Assembly (NCBI RefSeq): GCF_011684115.1 | Contig: NZ_JAADJV010000002.1 | Coordinates: forward strand, 123,209-187,208 | Source of the DNA: Rahnella aceris | Lineage (GTDB): Bacteria > Pseudomonadota > Gammaproteobacteria > Enterobacterales > Enterobacteriaceae | Direction of reading: 5' to 3' | DNA: 64,000 nucleotides | Part shown: positions 1 to 7,534 of the stretch, piece by piece | Numbering within the stretch: position 1 is the first letter of the stretch | How the letters are laid out: every line of letters starts with the position of its first letter | Program-made: the position numbers and the translations under genes | Notes under the pieces: model-generated | The model's input: only the letters and a program-made list of their open reading frames with translations | What the model was told of the DNA's origin: nothing | The model's database searches: none

Positions 1-1
1 T

Positions 2-2032
2 ACTCTGGACGGTTTTAATCCAGCCACAGAAACTGAAAATTACAGCTATACGTCGGCACGTGTGACGAAACCGGTTTATAACAAATACAATACGGCGAAT
101 AAGCCAAAAGTATTTGGCTATTACACCGACTGGTCACAATATGATGGCCGTCTGCAGAATTCGCAGGCAGGCAAAGAAGCCCGCGGCCGTGGTTTTGACC
201 TCGCAAACATTCCACCGACTGCTTACGACAAAATCATCCTTGGTTTCGTTGGGATTGTTGGCGACCAGGGTGAAAAAGCCAATACCGTGGCCAATGCCGC
301 ACAACAACTGGGTAAAACCACCCATCAGGCGACGTTCCTGGATCCGTGGGGTGACTTTGGCTCCTCCGTCAATAACAACCTGGACAATCCGGGCTGGGTG
401 GAACTTTCTCCGGCCACCGCGACGCAAGCCAATGTAAAAGGTCTGGTCGGTGGCTTACGTGACCTGCAAAAACGCGCCAAAGCAGTGGGTCATGATCTGG
501 TGCTTTCGATGAGTATTGGTGGCTGGACGTTAAGTAACGGCTTCCACAATATGGCAAAAACCGCAGAAAGTCGTACCATCTTCGCGAAAAGTATTGCCAG
601 TCTGTTCACCCGTTTCCCGATGTTCAGCGAAGTGGATATCGACTGGGAATACCCGGGCAACACCGGGAATAACAACCCGTATGATGATAATGATGGCGCG
701 AACTATGCGCTGCTGATTGCTGAAATCACCAAACAGATGGCCGCCATCAAACGTTCTGATGTAAAAATCAGTATTGCCAGCTCCGCCGTGGTCACTATTT
801 TGGAAAAATCCAACGTTCCGGCCCTGCTTGAAGCCGGTCTGTACGGCGTTAACCTGATGACCTATGACTTTTTCGGTACGCCGTGGGCAGAAAAATTGTC
901 GCATCACACCAATTTACATGCATTGGTTGAAGGCGGCTGGGGCATTGACACCATCATTAACTATCTGCTGTCGAAAGGGTTCCCGGCTGACCGCATGAAT
1001 GTCGGCTATGCGGCCTATTCCCGTAACGCGCAAAATGCGGTACTGGAAAGCTATTCTCCTTTAGAAGGTACCTATACTCCTGTTGAAGGTAAAACCACCG
1101 TCGGTACATTCGAAAGCGGTACCACCGAATGGTACGACATGGTGAATAACTACCTGGATCTGGAAAATCAGTCAGGACGCAATGGCTTCCAGGTGTATAC
1201 CGATCAGGTCGCTGATGCTGATTATCTTTATAACAAAGACACCGGCATTTTCATGTCCATTGATACCCCACGTACCGTGCGTGAAAAAGGCCGTTATGTG
1301 GTTGAAAAAGGACTGGGCGCACTGTTCACCTGGACTATCGATCAGGACAACGGTCTGCTGGTCAATGCGGCACGCGAAGGTCTGGGTTGTACTATCCAGA
1401 ATCAGGTTATCGATATGGCGCCTTTCTACTTTGAAGGTGTCAATATCGACGGTCAGGTTCCGGAAGATGAAGTCCCTTCAGAAACCAATACTGCGCCTAC
1501 CGGTGATATTGCCCTGCAGGTGTTCAGCGGTGCCAAAGTGCGTCTGAGCGCGGCAGGTTCTGCCGATAAAGACAACGATAAACTCACCTACAAATGGACT
1601 GCACCAGCCGCCATCGCACTGTCCTCGTACGATGCGGTCTCCGCAGACTTCACCGCACCAGAGCTGGTCAGTAAATCTGACTTCAACTTCACACTGGTAG
1701 TCACCGATGAACACGGTGAAAAATCGGTATCGAAAAGCATCGTGGTAACAGTGCTGGGTAACGCAGCCGTTGAGCCAGAGCCAACACCGGAACCGACACC
1801 GGAGCCGACCCCTGAGCCAACGCCTGTGCCAACGCCTGTGCCAACGCCAGAACCTACACCAACGCCTTCTCCGGCAGGCAAATATGCCACCTGGGATGCC
1901 AGCAAAGTGTACAACACCGGCGACAAAGTCAGCCTGAACGGTAAAGACTACCAGGCCAACTACTGGACGCAGGGCAATCAGCCGGGCAAAGCCGAATTTA
2001 CCGGCGAATGGTCACAGTGGAAGCAAATCTGA
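2..2032 (+). CDS. GH18 chitinase, 5' end outside window
   Basis: Secreted endochitinase hydrolysing beta-1,4-GlcNAc links. The reading frame is open from base 2, so the first in-frame GTG (62) is not the true start and the N-terminus, with any signal peptide, lies upstream. The GH18 barrel carries the DxxDxDxE motif as EVDIDWEYPG, with the catalytic Glu at 647-649, and the later MTYD strand near 856. After the catalytic domain come a PKD-like beta domain (about 1480-1760), a Pro/Thr/Glu repeat linker (about 1770-1875) and a C-terminal CBM5/12-type chitin-binding module (about 1885-2032) with the typical Trp/Tyr-rich pattern (YNTGDKV, YWTQGNQPG). It is followed by a terminator and is probably monocistronic. 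The family assignment is firm; the exact chitinase subclass is not resolved. Confidence 0.93.
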   Translation, partial: TLDGFNPATETENYSYTSARVTKPVYNKYNTANKPKVFGYYTDWSQYDGRLQNSQAGKEARGRGFDLANIPPTAYDKIILGFVGIVGDQGEKANTVANAAQQLGKTTHQATFLDPWGDFGSSVNNNLDNPGWVELSPATATQANVKGLVGGLRDLQKRAKAVGHDLVLSMSIGGWTLSNGFHNMAKTAESRTIFAKSIASLFTRFPMFSEVDIDWEYPGNTGNNNPYDDNDGANYALLIAEITKQMAAIKRSDVKISIASSAVVTILEKSNVPALLEAGLYGVNLMTYDFFGTPWAEKLSHHTNLHALVEGGWGIDTIINYLLSKGFPADRMNVGYAAYSRNAQNAVLESYSPLEGTYTPVEGKTTVGTFESGTTEWYDMVNNYLDLENQSGRNGFQVYTDQVADADYLYNKDTGIFMSIDTPRTVREKGRYVVEKGLGALFTWTIDQDNGLLVNAAREGLGCTIQNQVIDMAPFYFEGVNIDGQVPEDEVPSETNTAPTGDIALQVFSGAKVRLSAAGSADKDNDKLTYKWTAPAAIALSSYDAVSADFTAPELVSKSDFNFTLVVTDEHGEKSVSKSIVVTVLGNAAVEPEPTPEPTPEPTPEPTPVPTPVPTPEPTPTPSPAGKYATWDASKVYNTGDKVSLNGKDYQANYWTQGNQPGKAEFTGEWSQWKQI

Positions 2033-2071
2033 TCTCTTGGTGACATGTTCTGATACGCGTTAAAACATCTC

Positions 2072-2095
2072 ACGGGGCCTTGTGCCCCGTTTTTT
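2072..2095 (+). terminator. Rho-independent terminator of the chitinase gene
   Basis: A 7-bp perfect stem (ACGGGGC / GCCCCGT) with a CTTGT loop is followed by a six-T run. It sits 40 bases after the chitinase stop and its T run overlaps the stop codon of the convergent LysR gene. Confidence 0.85.
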
Positions 2096-2996
2096 ATGCG
2101 GTTGTGATATCTCCCAGGACCTGTTTTTCGGTCAGAAAATCAATAAACACCCGCACTTTTGGCAGCATATGGCGGCTGCTCGGCCAGACCACCGAAAACT
2201 TCCCGCCTTCTTTTAAATACGCAGGCAGTACCGAAATAAGCTCACCGGATTCAAGATATGGCCGCACGATGAATTCCGGCACATACGCCAGCCCCAGTCC
2301 CTGTATCGTCGCCTGTAAAATCGACTCCAGATTATTACTGCTCAGTGCCAGCGGCAGTTCCGGCGGCGTCACGCTGGTCATCTCCCATTCCTGCCATTGT
2401 CCGTTGCCCGGAAAGCGGTAGCGCAGACAAGCGTGCTGATAAAGGTCGTCAGGCGTAAGCGGCGCAGGATGCCTGGCGAAATAATGTGGCGCGCCGACAA
2501 TCGCAAAACGAAACGGCCCGAGGCGGCGCGACATCATCTGCGAACTGTTCAGTTCGCCGCTGCGGATGGCGATATCAAATCCTTCATCAATGACATCCAC
2601 CATGCGATCACTGAAATCCAGATCCAGCTCAACATCGGGATAACGCTGACGGAATTCCGGCAAATGCGGCAGCAGTATGCGATAGCCGATAGCCGGCGCG
2701 GTGATGCGTAATTTGCCGCGCGGCACAGCGGAGATCCGTACCAGTTCCTGTTCTGCCTCTTCCAGTTGCGAAACAATATGCTGGCAGCGTTCAAAAAATA
2801 GCTGGCCCTCATCGGTCAGGCTGATACGCCGCGTACTGCGGTTGAAGAGTCGCACACTGAGTTTTTCCTCAAGGCGCGCCACGCTTTTCCCCACCGCCGA
2901 GGCCGAAATGCCCATGCGCTCCGCTGCTGCGGCAAAACTCTGACTTTGGGCAGCGCGAACAAAGGCCAGCAGGCCGTTGAGATTTTCCATTTTCAC
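2094..2996 (-). CDS. LysR-family transcriptional regulator
   Basis: A 300-residue LysR-type regulator. The N-terminal winged helix-turn-helix (about residues 5-65) shows the family pattern FVRAAQSQSFAAAAERMG followed by VGKSVARLEEKL and LFNRSTR. The rest is the periplasmic-binding-like effector domain (about 90-295). It resembles the DmlR/YafC-like subgroup, whose ligands are mostly unknown. It is divergent from the MFS transporter gene at 3108, with about 110 bases between starts, the classic arrangement for a LysR protein controlling its neighbour; that control is inferred. The start ATG at 2996 is preceded by AGGAGTG, a good ribosome binding site. Confidence 0.88.
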   Translation of the reverse strand: MKMENLNGLLAFVRAAQSQSFAAAAERMGISASAVGKSVARLEEKLSVRLFNRSTRRISLTDEGQLFFERCQHIVSQLEEAEQELVRISAVPRGKLRITAPAIGYRILLPHLPEFRQRYPDVELDLDFSDRMVDVIDEGFDIAIRSGELNSSQMMSRRLGPFRFAIVGAPHYFARHPAPLTPDDLYQHACLRYRFPGNGQWQEWEMTSVTPPELPLALSSNNLESILQATIQGLGLAYVPEFIVRPYLESGELISVLPAYLKEGGKFSVVWPSSRHMLPKVRVFIDFLTEKQVLGDITTA

Positions 2997-3107
2997 TCCT
3001 GTTTATTCGAGCGATTTAGTCCGCAATCCTCGGACTTAAAGCCTGTTTCCGCCATATTCAAGACAATTTATCATCACTGTTATACCCCAATATCAGGAAA
3101 GCGAACA

Positions 3108-4604
3108 ATGACCTCATCTTCATCAGGCAGCCTGCAGGTGCTATTTACCGTGTGTCTGGCGGCGGTAATTTTGCCGCTCAATTTTGTCAGCGGTGCGGTG
3201 GCAACACCCGCCATTGCCCGTGAACTCGGCGGCAGCGCGCAGGCACTGAGCTGGATCACCAATTCGTTCATGCTCACATTCGGCTGTTTTCTGATGGCGG
3301 CCGGGGCGCTGGCCGATGAACTGGGGCGCAAAAAAGTGTTCGTCAGCGGCGTTTCTCTGTTTGCGCTGTTGTCGTTACTCCAGGCTTTCAGCAGCAGTTT
3401 GCTGTGGATTGATTTACTGCGCGCCGCGCAGGGTATTGCTGCTGCCGGTGCGCTGGCCGGTGGTGCGGCTGCTTTGGCGCAGGAATTCGATGGCGCAGCG
3501 CGTACCCGGGCTTTCAGCCTGATGGGCAGCAGTTTTGGCATCGGACTGGCCTTCGGCCCCTTTCTCGCAGGCGTGCTTATCGCAAACTTCGGCTGGCGTT
3601 CGGTGTTTTTCTCCGCGACGGTGATTGCCGTTCTTTCCCTGATAACGGGCGCCGGAAAAATGCGTGAAACGCGGAATCCGCAGGCATCCGGCATCGACTG
3701 GCCGGGGACGCTGTCCTTTACCGCCATGCTGGCATTGCTGACCTGGGCGCTGATGGAAATTCCACAGTCTGGTCTGCACAGTACACGGGTACTTTCCCTG
3801 CTGGGAGGCGCGGCGCTGTTGCTGGCGGTATTTGTGGTTGTTGAGCTGCGGGTGAAAAACCCGATGCTGGATTTATCCCTGTTCCGTTATATCCGTTTTA
3901 TCGGTGTGCAGGCACTTCCGCTGGCGACGGGTTTCTGTTTCGTGGTGCTGCTGGTGGTGTTGCCGATGCTGTTTATCGGGGTCTCCGGACTGAGCGAAGA
4001 ACGCGCCGGGCTGATGATGATGGCACTTTCTGTCCCGATGCTGATTGTGCCACTGCTGGCCGCGTGGCTGACGCGCTGGATTTCGGCAGGCGTGTTGTGC
4101 ACATCAGGTTTGGTGATTGCCGCCGCCGGTTTGGGCTGGCTCAGTCAGGCGGTGCTGGCGCAGGATGTCACAGGCATGATTGCGCCGATGGTGGTTGTCG
4201 GCATCGGTACCGGTTTGCCATGGGGGCTGATGGATGGACTGTCGGTGAGCGTCGTGCCGAAAGAACGGGCGGGCATGGCAACCGGCATTTTCAGCACCAC
4301 ACGCGTGGCCGGAGAAGGCATCTCGCTGGCGATTGTCGGCGCTATTCTGTCGATGTTAACGCACAACGCACTGGCGGCCCGCTTTACCGGCGATGCGATC
4401 AGTCCGGAGGCCATCAGCCAGGCGGCGCAACGGCTGGCGACCGGTAATCTTACCGTGGCACAGCAGCTTATTACACAAGCCAGTACGGCACAGCTTCAGC
4501 AGCTTTATGCCGTCTCATTGCATCCCTTACTGTTGTGTCTGATGGCGATTACGCTGTTCTCTGCGCTGCTGGTGTTGCTGGCGCTGCGCGGTAAACATCA
4601 GTAG
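3108..4604 (+). CDS. MFS drug/solute exporter, DHA2 (14-TMS) type
   Basis: A 498-residue integral membrane transporter of the major facilitator superfamily, EmrB/QacA (DHA2) type: about 14 hydrophobic segments, an early motif after TM2 (GALADELGRKK) and a TM5 region rich in Gly (GSSFGIGLAFGPFLAG). The ATG at 3108 is chosen because AGGAAA lies 8 bases upstream and the N-terminus then reads directly into TM1; a longer in-frame version from 2946 would overlap the divergent regulator. It is probably a proton-driven efflux pump; the substrate is unknown. It is likely regulated by the divergent LysR protein. Confidence 0.88.
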   Translation: MTSSSSGSLQVLFTVCLAAVILPLNFVSGAVATPAIARELGGSAQALSWITNSFMLTFGCFLMAAGALADELGRKKVFVSGVSLFALLSLLQAFSSSLLWIDLLRAAQGIAAAGALAGGAAALAQEFDGAARTRAFSLMGSSFGIGLAFGPFLAGVLIANFGWRSVFFSATVIAVLSLITGAGKMRETRNPQASGIDWPGTLSFTAMLALLTWALMEIPQSGLHSTRVLSLLGGAALLLAVFVVVELRVKNPMLDLSLFRYIRFIGVQALPLATGFCFVVLLVVLPMLFIGVSGLSEERAGLMMMALSVPMLIVPLLAAWLTRWISAGVLCTSGLVIAAAGLGWLSQAVLAQDVTGMIAPMVVVGIGTGLPWGLMDGLSVSVVPKERAGMATGIFSTTRVAGEGISLAIVGAILSMLTHNALAARFTGDAISPEAISQAAQRLATGNLTVAQQLITQASTAQLQQLYAVSLHPLLLCLMAITLFSALLVLLALRGKHQ

Positions 4605-5018
4605 CACTGTTAACCAATCGCGGAAAGAAACCCATGTCCATACAAAAGTAAATGTTAAACACCTTCATCTTTTTGTTTAGGTAACACAATAATTAACCAA
4701 TAAAAATCAATATAAACAGGATTAAAATTTTATAATTTGTAATTTATAGAATTTTTATCCTTATTGACAAAAATAATGAAAAGAGTCCCTTAAGGTAAAT
4801 TTATTAACTTATATTTAACCATGACTGCGTTTTTCATCATGCACATAAGGTCAGGGCTCCGCTCCGTTGTGAAGGGAAAACATAATACCCGGCCTGCACG
4901 CTGTTTATTACCGGCTTTTCTTGCCGTTTTTTTGCGTTAACTATTAACCACCAGAGGATTTCCACATGCAACGCCGTTGCATGAATACACATCCGTGTAA
5001 GTTATTTTGGGAGTCATC
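4605..5018 (+). promoter_or_regulatory. AT-rich leader of the Csu-type pilus operon
   Basis: About 410 bases without a full-length gene. Bases 4640-4820 are strongly AT-rich, unlike the flanks, and hold a perfect -35-like TTGACA (4764-4769) without a convincingly spaced -10 box. The last 55 bases carry a palindrome and a short leader reading frame, described separately. The pilus operon promoter is expected here; its exact position is not determined. Confidence 0.5.
4966..4982. repeat. Perfect 7-bp inverted repeat upstream of pilus operon
   Basis: ATGCAAC, three bases GCC, then GTTGCAT. As DNA it is a possible operator; as RNA it is a small hairpin that would bury the ATG of the leader frame. 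It lies 37 bases before the first pilin ATG. Confidence 0.6.
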
Positions 5019-5070
5019 ATGGGCGAAAAAAAATCATTATTACTGGCCGTGCTTTCTGCGGCGACGCTGA
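4966..5070 (+). CDS. Possible 34-codon leader peptide overlapping the first pilin gene
   Basis: ATG at 4966 has AGAGGA 7 bases upstream and opens a 34-codon frame that ends at TGA 5068-5070, out of frame with and beyond the first pilin start (5019). It is Cys/Trp/Arg-rich and resembles no known protein. Its start codon lies inside a perfect inverted repeat. If translated it would influence loading of the pilin start site. It may equally be fortuitous. Confidence 0.25.
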   Translation: MQRRCMNTHPCKLFWESSWAKKNHYYWPCFLRRR

Positions 5071-5564
5071 CTTTAGTCGCAGGTGCACAGGCCGCCGGTA
5101 CCTTAACAGGCCAGGTAGGCGTTCAGCTCACCATCAGCACAGGTTGTACTGTCGGTAACGGCACATCAACGGGGGGAACCAACCAGTGGGGTACGCTGAA
5201 TTTTGGTAACTACGCGGATCTGACCAGCGTTATTAACGGGACCGTATTCGGCGCTGACGGCACCGGTGCCGTCACCATCGCCTGTAGCACAGGACTGACC
5301 CCGACGCTGTCACTGAACGGCGGACTGGCGGCAACCGGCGGGCTGCGTTCCATGACATCCAGCGGCAACAGTATTCCTTACCGCCTCTATTCCGATACCG
5401 CACGTACCACCGAAATCGCGATTAATACGCCAATTACGCTCACAACAGGGACCACGGCGCAAAATATCCCGATTTACGGTCGTGTGCTGCCTGCTGACCA
5501 GACCAGCACCACGCCGGCTGCAGGAACCTATAACGATACCGTTGTTGCCACTCTTTCCTGGTAA
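5019..5564 (+). CDS. Spore coat U domain major pilin, CsuA/B-like
   Basis: A 181-residue secreted pilin subunit of a Csu-type (archaic chaperone-usher) pilus. The ATG at 5019 follows TGGGAG; a TTG at 5007 is in frame but lies on the ribosome binding site. A signal peptide of about 24 residues ends at AQA. The mature N-terminus (GTLTGQVGVQLTI, the donor-strand segment) leads into the SCPU fold with the Cys pair (STGC ... IACS), the WGTLNFGNY motif and the terminal beta-strand VVATLSW. As the first and most strongly placed pilin it is the likely major rod subunit. Followed by two further SCPU pilins in the same direction. Confidence 0.88.
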   Translation: MGEKKSLLLAVLSAATLTLVAGAQAAGTLTGQVGVQLTISTGCTVGNGTSTGGTNQWGTLNFGNYADLTSVINGTVFGADGTGAVTIACSTGLTPTLSLNGGLAATGGLRSMTSSGNSIPYRLYSDTARTTEIAINTPITLTTGTTAQNIPIYGRVLPADQTSTTPAAGTYNDTVVATLSW

Positions 5565-5626
5565 GCGTTTTTCCCTCAGCGCCGGTTCCGGCTCTGACTG
5601 GCTTTCGGTTCAAGGAAGGAAAAATC

Positions 5627-6145
5627 ATGGACATCAAGGTACTGCGGCTACTGCCTGCCACCCTGCTGGTGTCGGTGCAGTTGCACATTCCGCTGAGTCA
5701 GGCGGCAACAATAGGCATCAGTGCCACGTTGCTGCCCGCCTGTGAAGCGGGAACCACGACGTCCGGCAGCACCCGTTTCGGTACGCTGAATTTTGGCAAT
5801 TATGCGTCGCTCAGCAGCGCGGTGAATGCTACCAGCACACAACTGGCGGGTTCGATCCGCGTAAAATGTGTGAGCGGGCTGACCTACAAAATTGTCATGG
5901 ATGGCGGCAGCAGCGGTGTGGTTACCGCCCGCAGAATGGTCAATACCACCAACAGCGCCGAGACGCTGCAGTACAACCTTTACACCTCGGCGGCACGCAC
6001 CACCGTGTGGGACAACACCACCGGCGTCAGCGGCACCGGTAACGGCGCGGATCAGTGGAGCACGGTCTATGGCCGCGTTCCGGCACAGACCACCCCTGCC
6101 GCCGGTGTTTATCAGGATACGGTGAATGTCACCGTATCCTGGTAG
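5627..6145 (+). CDS. Spore coat U domain minor pilin, CsuA-like
   Basis: A 172-residue secreted SCPU pilin. Signal peptide of about 26 residues ending SQA; mature chain starts ATIGISATL, then the family Cys pair (LPAC ... KCVSG), the motif FGTLNFGNYASL shared with the upstream pilin, and the closing strand NVTVSW. Start ATG has AAGGAAGG upstream. It lies 62 bases after the first pilin and 8 bases before the third, in the order found in Csu operons, where this position is a minor subunit. Assignment to the CsuA position is by order only. Confidence 0.85.
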   Translation: MDIKVLRLLPATLLVSVQLHIPLSQAATIGISATLLPACEAGTTTSGSTRFGTLNFGNYASLSSAVNATSTQLAGSIRVKCVSGLTYKIVMDGGSSGVVTARRMVNTTNSAETLQYNLYTSAARTTVWDNTTGVSGTGNGADQWSTVYGRVPAQTTPAAGVYQDTVNVTVSW

Positions 6146-6153
6146 AGGTGACG

Positions 6154-6699
6154 ATGCCTGCCAGACTGCGTTTTCCGCCCGTGTTATTACCGATGATGTT
6201 ATTGCTGCTGATATTGTGCAGTTCAGCGCGTGCCGCCACGGCAACCACGACGTTTACCGTTTCGGCGACCCTCACCAATGGCTGCGTATTTGGCAGCTCG
6301 CTTGCCAGCCCGATCTCCAGTCTCGGCACCCTCAACTTCGGCTCCCTGTCGGACATCACCAGCAACGTCGATATTGTCAGCAGCACGGGCGCAGGTTCCG
6401 TGGTCGTCACCTGCACGCCGGGTACCTCCGTCAGTATTGCCATGGATTACGGCACTCACGGTGGCACCGCCACACGCCGCTATATGCAAAACACCACCAA
6501 TACCGATCTGCTGGGCTACCAGCTTTTCCGCGATGCCGCCCGCAGTCTGGTCTGGGGCAATGGCGCGCTGGTGATGTCCATCCCCAGTTTTCCGGATACC
6601 TCGCAAACCTACCCGGTTTATGCACGTTTATACGCTGTGACCCCTCTGCCTTCCGCCGGGACGTATACCGACACCGTCACTGTCACGTTAACTTATTGA
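6154..6699 (+). CDS. Spore coat U domain minor pilin, CsuB-like
   Basis: A 181-residue secreted SCPU pilin. The ATG at 6154 follows AGAGGTG, and from there a 27-residue signal peptide (hydrophobic LLPMMLLLLILC core, ending ARA) can be read; a longer in-frame start inside the previous gene gives no signal peptide. The mature chain has the Cys pair (NGC ... VTCTPG), a GTLNFGSL motif and closing strand VTVTLTY. Third pilin of the operon, directly before the chaperone gene. It probably contributes a minor subunit near the tip end. Confidence 0.85.
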   Translation: MPARLRFPPVLLPMMLLLLILCSSARAATATTTFTVSATLTNGCVFGSSLASPISSLGTLNFGSLSDITSNVDIVSSTGAGSVVVTCTPGTSVSIAMDYGTHGGTATRRYMQNTTNTDLLGYQLFRDAARSLVWGNGALVMSIPSFPDTSQTYPVYARLYAVTPLPSAGTYTDTVTVTLTY

Positions 6700-6718
6700 A
6701 TCATCAGGATATAAAAAT

Positions 6719-7516
6719 ATGAAGACACTGTTTCTACGCCTTTTCACTACCGCCGCATTGCTCGGTGCCTTTCTGTCTTGCGTGAACGCACAGGCTGCCA
6801 GTTCGGTGCTGGTCTGGCCGGTCTATCAGATTATTGAATCTGATCAGAACGGATCTGCCCTGTGGCTGGAAAACCGTGGCGCAGAACCGGTGTCCTTGCA
6901 GGTGCGCGTACTGGCCTGGAAGCAGGAGAATTTTAACGAGAAGTATGCCGATCAGACCAACGTGGTCGCCAGCCCGCCATTTGCTACCGTGCCACCGGGG
7001 CAGCGTCAGTTGATCAGGCTTATCCGCAACACGCCGGTGCCGGCCAATACCGAGCAGGCGTATCGCATCATTATTGATGAAATCCCTTCTCCGCTGAACG
7101 ACTCCGCGCAGGGGAAGGACAAAGCGGTCGTCGGTCTGCAATTGCAGATGCGTTATTTACTGCCGCTGTTTATGGATGGCGGCAATTTGTGGACCAACGA
7201 TCGCGCGGATATCAAACGCGACCCTTCCACGGCGACGCGTCCGATCCTCAACTGGCGTACGGTGTCCGAGGGCGGGAAAACCTATTTGCAGGTGGGTAAT
7301 ACCGGCCTCGTCCATGCACGCCTGAGTAACGTTTTCTGGTCGGCGACGGGTAACCAGAAACAAGGCGTAAAAACCATGGTGGGCGGCTTTATGGGTTATG
7401 TATTGCCGGGACAACAAATGCGCTGGCCAGTGCCCGCAGGTGTGACGCCAGGGGCGCAACTCAATGCGCAGATTGCCGATAACACCCAACCGATTGTCAT
7501 TCCACGCGGCCAGTAA
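6719..7516 (+). CDS. Periplasmic pilus chaperone, CsuC-like
   Basis: A 265-residue periplasmic chaperone of the PapD superfamily. Signal peptide of about 26 residues ending AQA; the two Ig-like domains follow. Family signs are the N-terminal SSVLVWPVYQII strand, LWLENRG, and the conserved RLIRN (about residues 100-104) that anchors the subunit C-terminus, then YRIIIDEIP. It captures each SCPU pilin by donor-strand complementation and delivers it to the usher encoded 18 bases downstream. Length and motifs are normal for the archaic class. Co-transcribed with the pilins and usher. Confidence 0.9.
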   Translation: MKTLFLRLFTTAALLGAFLSCVNAQAASSVLVWPVYQIIESDQNGSALWLENRGAEPVSLQVRVLAWKQENFNEKYADQTNVVASPPFATVPPGQRQLIRLIRNTPVPANTEQAYRIIIDEIPSPLNDSAQGKDKAVVGLQLQMRYLLPLFMDGGNLWTNDRADIKRDPSTATRPILNWRTVSEGGKTYLQVGNTGLVHARLSNVFWSATGNQKQGVKTMVGGFMGYVLPGQQMRWPVPAGVTPGAQLNAQIADNTQPIVIPRGQ

Positions 7517-7534
7517 CAGCAGGAGCCGCAACGA

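Noticed and set aside
1770..1870. Short tandem repeat (CCGGAACCGACACC-like) that could suggest a CRISPR or minisatellite
   Set aside because: Units of 6-12 bases in frame encode a Pro-Thr-Glu linker between PKD and chitin-binding domains; no spacers.
1588..1926. Minus-strand ORF rich in Gly/Val/Ser repeats inside the chitinase gene
   Set aside because: It is the antisense reading of the Pro/Thr/Glu linker; the plus strand carries clear chitinase domains through the whole stretch.
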